In this document: piece after piece, positions 1 to 7,092 of the stretch | Layout: each line of letters opens with the position of its first letter | How positions within the stretch are numbered: the stretch's first letter is position 1 | Source of the DNA: DASWIP01 sp036397635 | Lineage (GTDB): Bacteria > Actinomycetota > AC-67 | Length of the DNA: 21,441 nt | Assembly (NCBI GenBank): GCA_036397635.1 | Contig: DASWIP010000113.1 | Span: 1-21,441, forward strand | Reading direction: 5' to 3' | Position numbers and translations under genes: made by a program | Notes under the pieces: model-generated | Databases searched by the model: none | Seen by the model: the letters and a program-made list of their open reading frames with translations, nothing else | Told to the model about the DNA's origin: nothing

Positions 1-1420
1 CGACCACGGCGGGATAGCCCATCTCCGCACCGGTCCATGCGAGACCGCCGGTCGCGCCCGATACCACGCTCACCTCGTACTCCCACCAGTCATCGACCAG
101 CAGGTCCTGCTTCCCGTCGCCGTCGAGATCCGCGCCTGCGCTCTGGATGAACGTGTAGTAGGCATCTTCATCATCGATGGTCCCCTGCCAGGTCGTGTCG
201 AGCGTGGCGCCGTCGATCATCTCGACGTCCAGGGACGAGGTACCGGTTCCGATGCAGGTGCCGAATCCGCACGCGAAGGGGGACGAGGTGTCGTTGAACC
301 TCTCCCATCGGAGGTCGGTGGTCGCGTCACCGACCGCGTCACCCGATGGCAGCAGGAGATTCCCACCCGCACGGTACCCGTCGGTGCGTTCGAAGAGCGT
401 CCTGCCGTCCGAGCCAGATGCAACCTCTCCGGTGGTGTCCACGAACAGAAGTGGCGCTCCGGCGTCGACGTACGCGAGGACGGCTCGGGCGCCTGCGACC
501 GCGAACAGACCCCTGATGTCGATGCGGTCGAAGACAACGTCGTTCAGCCCGTCTCCGTCGTGATCTCCGGAAGGAGCGGCGATGATCACAGCGTTCGTGG
601 CGGTGATCTCGTCGACCAGGCCGTAGGCAACGAACGCGCTTGCGAAGACGAACGTCTCCGCCACCTCGCCGTCGAAGGTCTTGGACCAGGCCGTTGTCCC
701 GTCGGTGCCGGATACGATCGCGTAGTGCCACGATAATGTGTAGGTGTCCGAGAAGGCGCACGCGAAGATCAGCGGCGTGCACATCCCGATCCCCGAGATG
801 GCGACGTCCAGGCGCGAGAGCAGCAGGTCGCCGGCGCCGTCACCGGTCAGGTCGCCGACGGGTACAGCCCACGCGTCGTACGCCTCGGGGATCGCGATGC
901 TCCACTGCTCTTGGCCGTCTGTGCCGCGGATCGCGCGAAGTGCCGACACGGTGTAGCTGTCCAGATCGAAGTCGATCGAGATCGCGTCTTCGAGCCCGTC
1001 GCCGGTCAGGTCGCCGCCGGGAAGTCCGATGTGGATGACCGAGCCGGGCGCCTCGACCACCTCCCCGCCGCGACCCTGCTGTTTCTGCAGGCCGGCGAGA
1101 CGCCCGGCCGGGTCGGGGATCTGGATGTCCCAGATGCGCTCGGTCAGCATCCGCGTCGCCTTCGCCAACGTCGCCGGCGAGCGGAGGTCCCCCGCTGATG
1201 CGATGACGTCGGCGGGCCGCGCTGCTCGCCGATCGGGCCGGTGCGAACCCGCTCTGATCCTGGGCGCGTCGCTGGGTGCGAGGGCGCGCGCACGGTCGAT
1301 CCTGAGCTGACCGTCACGCCGCCCCGACGACGTCGCCCAGGAGGCGGCGCCCGGCACGAGGAGGGCGAACACAGCGAGCACCAGTGCGACGCGATGACCA
1401 GCTACGCGAACCCGATTCAT
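1..1420 (-). CDS. Secreted FG-GAP/VCBS-type repeat protein, 3' end outside window
   Basis: The frame is open from an ATG at 1420 down to the window edge, giving about 473 residues with no stop, so the C-terminus is missing. A GGGGAGGG ribosome binding site lies just upstream (1424-1431). The N-terminus has a signal peptide: basic MNRVRVAGHR, a Leu/Val/Ala core, then an AAS/WA cleavage region. Calcium-binding-loop-like motifs of the FG-GAP/VCBS beta-propeller type recur: DLTGDGLEDA (near 1012), DLTGDGAGDL (near 860), DHDGDGLND (near 570) and DLDGDGKQD (near 125). Such proteins are usually exported, bind calcium and form propellers in adhesion or surface roles. The substrate cannot be read here. 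It diverges from the cupredoxin gene at 1644; the 223 bp between them hold no other recognisable gene. The family call is firm, the function unknown. Confidence 0.8.
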   Translation of the reverse strand, partial: MNRVRVAGHRVALVLAVFALLVPGAASWATSSGRRDGQLRIDRARALAPSDAPRIRAGSHRPDRRAARPADVIASAGDLRSPATLAKATRMLTERIWDIQIPDPAGRLAGLQKQQGRGGEVVEAPGSVIHIGLPGGDLTGDGLEDAISIDFDLDSYTVSALRAIRGTDGQEQWSIAIPEAYDAWAVPVGDLTGDGAGDLLLSRLDVAISGIGMCTPLIFACAFSDTYTLSWHYAIVSGTDGTTAWSKTFDGEVAETFVFASAFVAYGLVDEITATNAVIIAAPSGDHDGDGLNDVVFDRIDIRGLFAVAGARAVLAYVDAGAPLLFVDTTGEVASGSDGRTLFERTDGYRAGGNLLLPSGDAVGDATTDLRWERFNDTSSPFACGFGTCIGTGTSSLDVEMIDGATLDTTWQGTIDDEDAYYTFIQSAGADLDGDGKQDLLVDDWWEYEVSVVSGATGGLAWTGAEMGYPAVV

Positions 1421-1643
1421 GGACCCTCCCCGTCCGCCCGGCCGCATCGCGACCGGGAACCGGCCCCAGCCGGATGGTTCGATAGTTCGCCATCTGCCGC
1501 CCTTGTTCCTTTCGCCCGCCTTTGCCCGCAGTGGCGGTCTGACGCCGGAGCGCGAGGATGTTTCGCCTCGTTCCGGCATCGAGCGGAAGAGACGGAAGCG
1601 CGCGGCCAAGGTTCCGCCTCGTGCGCCGCCGAATCGTGCCCAT

Positions 1644-2348
1644 GTGAAACGCGGGAGTAGGTGGCATGCCGTCCTCGTCGTCGGGGCGTTGTGCTCGCTC
1701 GTGCTGGCACCCTCCTCCTCGGGCGCGGACCTCGCCTCGGTCGCAGTCGGCAACGGTTACTTCAGCCCGAAGGTGCTGCTCGTCGATCCCGGGACCACTG
1801 TCGAGTTCGGGTGGCTGGAGGGTCGCCACCGCATCGCCGCCTACCAGACGGCGTTCTGGGACTCGGGTGAGCGCGCGACGCCGGCGACCTATCGGGTCGG
1901 TTTCGCCGAGGGGACGGTCCGGTACCGATGTACGCTGCATTCCACGCTCGACGCGTCCCAGCACTGCAACGGGATGTGCGGGATCCTGACCGACGATCCT
2001 CACCTGGATACACGTCAGCCGACCGCCCTGATCCTCAGGCCGCGTCGGGGCGAGGTCGTGGCGCCGGTCCCCGACGTTGACGCAGAGCGCTCCAACATCC
2101 GGATCCCGGTCGTGATCGAGGGCAGTGCCTGGGACGACGTCGGCGTAGCCGCCGTCGCGGTGCGGTTCTGGGACAACGCCGGCCGTTCCTTCGAACGCCT
2201 CGCCGACTGCGCCGCCTGTGCTGCGCCCTCGGTCGGGTGGCGCGTCGATGTCTCGTTGCTCCCGGGTAGCTACCTGATCGAGGCGGCTGCGGCCGACGTC
2301 GCCGGCAATCGATATTTGACGGCTCGGCAAACATTCATCGTCGTGTAG
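1644..2348 (+). CDS. Exported cupredoxin with C-terminal Ig-like domain
   Basis: I use the GTG at 1644, which gives 234 residues and puts a signal peptide at the N-terminus (basic KRGSRWH, hydrophobic VLVVGALCSLVLA, then SSSGA). The same frame is open back to an ATG at 1419, but that adds a 75-residue Pro/Arg-rich leader before the signal peptide. No good ribosome binding site precedes 1644, so the start is uncertain. Residues 35-116 look like a plastocyanin/azurin-type copper domain with ligand candidates His62 (in GRHRI), Cys96 and His99 (RCTLH) and Met111. Cys108 and Cys112 flank Met111 and could form a disulfide. Residues 125-234 resemble an Ig-like beta-sandwich (VVIEGSAWDDVGVAAVAVRF, then GSYLIEAAAADVAGN) as in Big-type extracellular domains. 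The likely role is extracytoplasmic copper binding or electron transfer; the partner is unknown. Confidence 0.72.
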   Translation: MKRGSRWHAVLVVGALCSLVLAPSSSGADLASVAVGNGYFSPKVLLVDPGTTVEFGWLEGRHRIAAYQTAFWDSGERATPATYRVGFAEGTVRYRCTLHSTLDASQHCNGMCGILTDDPHLDTRQPTALILRPRRGEVVAPVPDVDAERSNIRIPVVIEGSAWDDVGVAAVAVRFWDNAGRSFERLADCAACAAPSVGWRVDVSLLPGSYLIEAAAADVAGNRYLTARQTFIVV

Positions 2349-2353
2349 GTTCC

Positions 2354-2383
2354 TTGCTCAGCGCGCGCGCGCCTGGGTAGGCT
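2354..2383 (+). promoter_or_regulatory. Putative promoter of the acyl-CoA synthetase gene (leaderless type)
   Basis: TTGCTC (2354-2359), an 18-bp spacer, then TAGGCT (2378-2383). The ATG at 2392 lies 8 nt after the -10-like hexamer, so the transcript would start at or next to the start codon. No Shine-Dalgarno sequence is present, which agrees with leaderless translation. Assigned by eye only. Confidence 0.4.
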
Positions 2384-2391
2384 CGGCGCCC

Positions 2392-4326
2392 ATGAGCGAC
2401 TTCGCGTGGCGTCCGTCGGGCTCGTATGTCGAACATGCCAACGTCACGCGGTTGATGCGCACCCACGACATCGGCTCGTACGACGAGTTGCTGCGCCGGT
2501 CCCAGGACGACATGGAATGGTTCTGGGACGCCGTCGTCGAGGATCTCGGGATCGAGTTCTTCCATCGCTACCGGGCGGTGCTCGACGACTCCAAGGGTGT
2601 ACCCTGGACCATCTGGTTCCCGGGCGGGACCATCAACCTGACCCACAACTGCGTGGACAAGCATGCCACGGGTACGCCCGACCGTCCGGCCATCGTGTGG
2701 GAGGGAGAAGACGGCGCCACCCGGACCCTGTCCTACGGCGAACTACGGCGCGAGGTCGATCGGCTGGCCAATGGGCTGCGCGCGCTGGGGGTTCGCTCGG
2801 GCGATGCGGTCGGGATATTCATGCCGATGATCCCCGAGATCGTCGTGGCGTTGTATGCCTGCTCGAAGATCGGCGCGATCTGGCTGCCGATCTTCTCAGG
2901 GTTCGCCGGCAGCGCCGTGGCGGCGCGGTTGCAGGACGCGGAAGCCGTTGCGCTCATCACCGCCGATGGGTTCCATCGCCGGGGCTCGATCGTGCCGATG
3001 AAGCAGACCGCGGACGAGGCCGTCGAGGCGACCCGCAGCGTCCAGCACGTGATCGTGCACCGTCATGTCGGCGCGGACGTCCCCTGGACCGACGGCAGGG
3101 ACATCGACTGGCGGGACGCGGTCGAGGGACAGCCCGATGTGTGCGAGCCCGCGCAGCTCGACGCCGAGCATCCGCTGTTTATCGCGTACACGTCCGGCAC
3201 GACGGGACGGCCCAAGGGCGTCGTCCACGTGCACGGCGGTTTCCTGGTCAAGATCGCCGAGGAGGTCGCCTATCAGGTCGATCTGCATCCGGACGACCTG
3301 TTGTTCTGGGTGACGGACATGGGCTGGATCATGGGTCCCTGGGAGGTCATCGGGGCGCACGCGAACGGCGGCGCGGTCATGCTCTACGACGGCGCGCCCG
3401 ACCATCCGTCGCCCGACCGGCTCTGGTCGCTGATCGAGCGTCATCGGGTCACGATCCTGGGAGCGTCGCCGACGTTGGTGCGCGCGCTGATCCCTCACGG
3501 CGAGCAGCTCGTGCTCGCCCACGACCTGTCGAGCCTGCGGATCCTGGGTTCCACCGGTGAGCCGTGGAACCCCGAGCCGTGGCGCTGGTACTTCGAGGTC
3601 GTCGGCGGGGGACGCTGCCCCATCATCAACATCTCCGGCGGCACCGAGGTCGGCGCGTGCTTCCTGTCCCCGACCCCGCTGACGCCGTTGCGTCCCTGCA
3701 CGCTCGGCGGTCCGGCGTTGGGGATGGCGATCGACATCTACGGCCCGGACGGAGTGTCGCTACCGCCGGGTCGGGTCGGCGAGCTGGTGTGCACGAAACC
3801 GTGGCCCGGCATGACCCGTGGCATCTGGGGTGATCCGGATCGGTACATGCAGACCTACTGGTCGCGCTGGCCCGACGTCTGGGTGCACGGCGACTGGGCG
3901 AGTCGCGACGCTGACGGGTACTGGTTCCTGCACGGGCGTTCGGACGACACGCTCAAGATCGCCGGCAAGCGCCTCGGCCCCGCCGAAGTCGAGTCGCTCC
4001 TGGTCTCACACCCCGCCGTCGCGGAGGCGGCGGCAATCGGTGTGCCCGACGAAGTCAAAGGAGAGAAGGTCTGGTGTTACGTCGTGCTCTCTGCCGGCCA
4101 GGCGCCGTCCGAGCAGCTGCGCGCCGACCTCCGCGACCTGGTCACCGCCGGACTCGGCAAGGCCTTCCGGCCTGATGCGGTTCGCTTCACCGATGCCCTG
4201 CCCAAGACCCGCTCGGCCAAGATCGTGCGACGCGCAGTGCGCGCGCTGGCCCTGGGCGAGGACCCAGGTGATCTCTCCAGCCTCGAGGATCCGGCCGCGT
4301 TAGACGCGGTCCGAAACGCCGGTTAG
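2392..4326 (+). CDS. AMP-forming acyl-CoA synthetase of the acetyl-CoA synthetase-like group
   Basis: 644 residues, the usual size for acetyl/propionyl-CoA synthetase-type ANL enzymes, which make acyl-CoA from carboxylate, ATP and CoA through an acyl-adenylate. An ACAS N-terminal region covers about residues 25-90. The ATP loop is TSGTTGRPKG (267-276). SGGTE (415-419) is the adenine/acyl pocket motif, and GDWASRDADGYWFLHGRSDD (500-519) leads to the hinge. The C-terminal lysine motif is PKTRSAKIVRR with Lys610. Acetate-specific enzymes have Trp-Trp-Gln before Thr-Glu (Trp414 in Salmonella Acs closes the acetate pocket); here the residues are Ser-Gly-Gly, so a larger acyl group is likely. The usual SGK is SAK. 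The neighbouring cupredoxin genes do not explain it; it fits better with the acyl-CoA genes further downstream. Family certain, substrate not. Confidence 0.9.
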   Translation: MSDFAWRPSGSYVEHANVTRLMRTHDIGSYDELLRRSQDDMEWFWDAVVEDLGIEFFHRYRAVLDDSKGVPWTIWFPGGTINLTHNCVDKHATGTPDRPAIVWEGEDGATRTLSYGELRREVDRLANGLRALGVRSGDAVGIFMPMIPEIVVALYACSKIGAIWLPIFSGFAGSAVAARLQDAEAVALITADGFHRRGSIVPMKQTADEAVEATRSVQHVIVHRHVGADVPWTDGRDIDWRDAVEGQPDVCEPAQLDAEHPLFIAYTSGTTGRPKGVVHVHGGFLVKIAEEVAYQVDLHPDDLLFWVTDMGWIMGPWEVIGAHANGGAVMLYDGAPDHPSPDRLWSLIERHRVTILGASPTLVRALIPHGEQLVLAHDLSSLRILGSTGEPWNPEPWRWYFEVVGGGRCPIINISGGTEVGACFLSPTPLTPLRPCTLGGPALGMAIDIYGPDGVSLPPGRVGELVCTKPWPGMTRGIWGDPDRYMQTYWSRWPDVWVHGDWASRDADGYWFLHGRSDDTLKIAGKRLGPAEVESLLVSHPAVAEAAAIGVPDEVKGEKVWCYVVLSAGQAPSEQLRADLRDLVTAGLGKAFRPDAVRFTDALPKTRSAKIVRRAVRALALGEDPGDLSSLEDPAALDAVRNAG

Positions 4327-4397
4327 ATTCCCTTTATCGGGCGATCCCGCCTGGATGGAAGGATTCGTCCCCCCTCCCGGCGAAGCTGAGGAGGTCC

Positions 4398-4802
4398 GTG
4401 TTCCTGGGAGGACCCGTGCGCTGGATCATCACGTCGTTGCTGCTCGTAGCCGTCGCTTTCACCGGCATGCCGGCGAGCGCGCAGGTTGATGGACTCGTGC
4501 TCACGCGCGATACCTCAACGTTCTATCCGGGCGGCGCCGGGCGTCCCGACCCGCTGCTCGTTCAGGCGGGCCAGAAGCTGCTTTACCAGAACCTCGACAC
4601 GTTCCAGCCGCACAACGTGTGGTCCGTCGAGGTGAAGCCAGACGGCACGCGCCTGTTCCGGTCGCCGACCGTCGGGCCGTGGAACGTGAACGATGGCCTG
4701 AACCCGATCGAGGTACCCGGCGTCGACGTGTTGCCGCCGGGACCGTACGCGTTCTTCTGCGACATCCATTCGTTGATGCGAGGAACGCTCACCGTCTTGT
4801 GA
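4398..4802 (+). CDS. Small exported cupredoxin (plastocyanin-like)
   Basis: 134 residues from GTG 4398, which follows GAGGAGG closely; GTG 4416 (after GGGAGG) is an alternative that removes six residues and keeps the signal peptide (VRWIITSLLLVAVAF then MPASAQ). The mature part is a single blue-copper domain. His72 (PHNV), Cys121 (FFCDIH), His124 and Met127 form the expected type 1 copper ligand set in the order H...C-x2-H-x2-M. The Tyr/Phe-Phe-Cys strand and the closing GTLTVL strand are typical. It probably carries electrons or binds copper outside the membrane. The parallel beta-helix gene begins 25 nt downstream with its own ribosome binding site, so the two are probably co-transcribed. 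The cupredoxin at 1644 is much longer, has an Ig-like tail and is not a close copy. Confidence 0.82.
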   Translation: MFLGGPVRWIITSLLLVAVAFTGMPASAQVDGLVLTRDTSTFYPGGAGRPDPLLVQAGQKLLYQNLDTFQPHNVWSVEVKPDGTRLFRSPTVGPWNVNDGLNPIEVPGVDVLPPGPYAFFCDIHSLMRGTLTVL

Positions 4803-4827
4803 TCGACGTCCACGGCAAGGAGGAGTC

Positions 4828-6111
4828 ATGCTCAGGAAGATCACGGTTCTCGCGGTTGCGCTGGCGGCGATCTCGCCGGTGGCGTTCGCAGGCGAGGACG
4901 GCGAAGGTTTCACCACGACCAGTTGTGCATTCCCTGCGGATGCTCCGATGCCCGGCAGCAGCGACACGGTGCTGACCGTCGGCGGGGGACAGCAGTACGC
5001 CACCATCCAGGCCGCGGTGGATGACGCGGCGCCGGGCGACACGGTACTGATCCATCCGGGCGAGTACACCGAGTCGGTGCTGGTCACGACGCCCTACCTG
5101 CGCATCCGCGGGACGGATCGCGCCGGCGTGCAACTCAACGGTGAGACCGTGCGTGACATCGGGATCGCCGTGGACGGCGCCGACGGTGTCGTGATCGAGA
5201 ACATGACCGCGCACCACTACGTCAAGCACGGTTTCTTCTGGGATGAGACCCACGGGTACTGGGGTCGGTACCTGACCGGGTACAGCAACGGCCTCTACGG
5301 CATCTACGCCTTCGATGCTCGATGCGGCCAGCTGACCGACTCGTATGCCAGCGGAAACGCGGATTCCGGCTTCTACATCGGCGAATGCTTCCCATGCGAC
5401 GCGGTCATCGACAACATCGTCGCCGAGGAGAACGCCCTCGGATACTCGGGGACCAACGCGGGCGGCAATCTCGAGCTCCGCAACTCCGTCTGGCGCGACA
5501 ACGGCCTCGGGATCGTCCCCAACAGCCTCGACGGCGAAGACCGGCCACCGCAGCGGGGGACCATGATCCGCAACAACCTGGTGCTCGACAACAACAATAT
5601 CGATGCGCCGGGCATCAGCCTCGCCGGCACCTATTGGGGTGGCGGGATCATCATCGCGGGCGGTGCCGGCAACCAGGTGTTCGGCAACACAGTCACCGAT
5701 CACGCCTTAGGGGGGATCGTACTGTCGCCGTTGCCGGACTCAAATGTGTGGATCGCCACCGGCAACACCATCTGGGGCAACGTCGTCACCCACGATGCTG
5801 AAGCCTACCCGGACGCCATCGACCTGACCCAGGGGCTCACCTCTGGGCCGGGGAACTGCTGGGCCGACAACGATTTCTCGACGTCGGCTCCGCCGATGAT
5901 CGAGGAGATCTACGACTGCGGGCTCCCGATCACGCCACCGGGCGGCGACCCGCGGATGGAGCTGTCGCTCATCGAGGGTGCAGCCGGTCTCAACGGACGC
6001 GTCCAGAGTCCTTGGGAAACCTGGCCGGCGCCGACCGCACCCGAGGCGAGCATCGACATGCCCGCCTCGCTCACCGGTCCGATCACGGAGTGGCTTCCTG
6101 CGGTGATGTAG
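4828..6111 (+). CDS. Secreted right-handed parallel beta-helix repeat protein
   Basis: 427 residues. A clear AAGGAGGAG ribosome binding site (from 4816) precedes the ATG. The signal peptide is MLRKITVLAVALAAISPVAFAG. Residues about 50-105 (GGGQQYATIQAAVDDAAPGDTV, then IHPGEY and LRIRG) are the standard opening of NosD/pectate-lyase-like parallel beta-helices. It is followed by turns rich in Asn, Gly and Asp (for example VVIENMTAHHYV, AVIDNIVAEENALGYSG, RNNLVLDNNNIDAPG and GNTVTDHALGGIVL). Six cysteines in the mature protein, including CFPC at 187-190, could form disulfides. Members bind or cleave polysaccharides, or, as NosD, help copper-site assembly. Neither catalytic set can be assigned from this sequence. 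Pairing with a cupredoxin makes a link to extracytoplasmic copper possible, but this is inference. Confidence 0.82.
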   Translation: MLRKITVLAVALAAISPVAFAGEDGEGFTTTSCAFPADAPMPGSSDTVLTVGGGQQYATIQAAVDDAAPGDTVLIHPGEYTESVLVTTPYLRIRGTDRAGVQLNGETVRDIGIAVDGADGVVIENMTAHHYVKHGFFWDETHGYWGRYLTGYSNGLYGIYAFDARCGQLTDSYASGNADSGFYIGECFPCDAVIDNIVAEENALGYSGTNAGGNLELRNSVWRDNGLGIVPNSLDGEDRPPQRGTMIRNNLVLDNNNIDAPGISLAGTYWGGGIIIAGGAGNQVFGNTVTDHALGGIVLSPLPDSNVWIATGNTIWGNVVTHDAEAYPDAIDLTQGLTSGPGNCWADNDFSTSAPPMIEEIYDCGLPITPPGGDPRMELSLIEGAAGLNGRVQSPWETWPAPTAPEASIDMPASLTGPITEWLPAVM

Positions 6112-6126
6112 CTCCGGAGATGTTCG

Positions 6127-6153
6127 GCGGGGCGGTCCATCGGGCCGCCCCGC
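6127..6153. terminator. Hairpin between convergent genes, probable bidirectional terminator
   Basis: A 12-bp stem (6127-6138 with 6142-6153) contains one G-T pair and has a 3-nt loop ATC. It sits in the 57 bp between the stop of the beta-helix gene (6111) and the stop of the XRE regulator (6169). No long T-tract follows, as is common in high-GC actinobacteria. Position and strength support termination for both genes. Confidence 0.7.
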
Positions 6154-6168
6154 TCGTTGGACGCCGAT

Positions 6169-6939
6169 TCAGGCCAGCACGAGGCCGGCCTCCAGCAGCG
6201 TGCGCGTCATCGCCTGGTCCTCTGGGATGATGTGGGTGAGCACCAGCCGCGGATCCGCCGTCAGCGTCAGTCGCACCATGGCCACGGCGCCGTCGCCACG
6301 TTGATACCTGCGACGCTGGAAGACCTCACCGCGAGGAGAGGGCTGAGACGCTTCCCACAGATGGTCGAAGTCCGGCATCGACATCAACCGCGCTATCAGC
6401 TTTACTCGCCAGCGACGGTCTGCTTGCCGGTCGGTCTCCGCGCGGAATTCCATCAGCGTGGAGGCCGCGATCAGCTCCCAGCGGTCGCCGAGGTGGGAAC
6501 GTACCGAGCCGGGCGCCTCGAAGAGCAGCTCCAGGTAGTTGCGACCGCTGTACCTCGCCGGCAGTCCGAGCATCTTGACGGCCAGATCGTTGGCGGTCCA
6601 CAGCGTCCAGCCGAAATCCATGATCATCGCAGGCTGGCCCCACGTTTCGATGCGAGGAAGTTTCTCGCTCAGCTGCTGGAACTCGTCGGCGGTCGGGAGC
6701 ACGCCCGCCGCTCGGAACAGCCAGGCCTGGATGTCTTGACGTGCGCCCGTCGTGTTCTCGTCGGCGAGCGCGTTCGCCAGCTTCACCAAAGTTCGCCGGG
6801 TCGGACGGATACGGTCGGTTTCGATCCGGCTGACGGCGGAGGCGTCACGCCACCCGCATGCGCGCGCCAACTCGACCTGCTCTAGGTCGCGACGCCCGCG
6901 GAGGATCCGAACTATCTCGCCGACGGTTTCGAGCTGCAT
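6169..6939 (-). CDS. XRE-family regulator with MmyB-like C-terminal domain
   Basis: I choose the ATG at 6939 (256 residues). The frame extends to an ATG at 7068, but that adds an unlikely Arg/His-rich leader. Residues 6-62 form a helix-turn-helix of the Xre/lambda-repressor type: VGEIVRILRGRRDLEQVELA, then ACGWRDASAVSRIETDRIRP as turn plus recognition helix. Residues about 85-250 resemble the PAS-like ligand-binding domain of MmyB/MltR-type regulators (PAMIMDFGWTLWTANDLAVKMLG, and a late VRLTLTADPRLVLTHIIPEDQ). Actinobacterial members of this group often control a divergent metabolic gene. Here the divergent neighbour is the malic enzyme 153 bp away, so it may respond to an organic acid or acyl-CoA and act on that promoter. 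The ligand is unknown. Confidence 0.75.
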   Translation of the reverse strand: MQLETVGEIVRILRGRRDLEQVELARACGWRDASAVSRIETDRIRPTRRTLVKLANALADENTTGARQDIQAWLFRAAGVLPTADEFQQLSEKLPRIETWGQPAMIMDFGWTLWTANDLAVKMLGLPARYSGRNYLELLFEAPGSVRSHLGDRWELIAASTLMEFRAETDRQADRRWRVKLIARLMSMPDFDHLWEASQPSPRGEVFQRRRYQRGDGAVAMVRLTLTADPRLVLTHIIPEDQAMTRTLLEAGLVLA

Positions 6940-7078
6940 CGTGTCCTGTGTCGTCCCGATCGGTGGGTGGCTGTTGGTCGCATCTTCGCTCCGGTCATGG
7001 TGCCGAGGCAAGTTCAACGCGCATGATCCTTCCCGCCTCTCGGGGACGAGGCGTCCGAAGCGCGGCATTCCCAGCGCT

Positions 7079-7084
7079 TATAAT
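7079..7084 (+). promoter_or_regulatory. Perfect TATAAT -10 box of the malic enzyme gene (leaderless)
   Basis: TATAAT at 7079-7084 stands 8 nt before the ATG at 7093, and no Shine-Dalgarno sequence is present. Transcription would start at or beside the start codon. No convincing -35 box lies 16-18 bp upstream, so an activator, perhaps the divergent XRE-type protein, may be needed. Confidence 0.55.
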
Positions 7085-7092
7085 CGCCGATC

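Noticed and set aside
1419..1643. Upstream ATG 1419 as the start of the cupredoxin-Ig gene
   Set aside because: It would overlap the start codon of the divergent gene and put 75 Pro/Arg-rich residues before the signal peptide. GTG 1644 gives a normal exported protein.
1421..1643. Possible riboswitch or structured RNA in the divergent gap
   Set aside because: I found no match to conserved cores that I could recall (c-di-GMP, c-di-AMP, SAM, cobalamin), only general GC-rich sequence.
6940..7068. ATG 7068 as the start of the XRE regulator
   Set aside because: The added 43 residues are basic and uncharacteristic, and the helix-turn-helix starts a few residues after the ATG at 6939.
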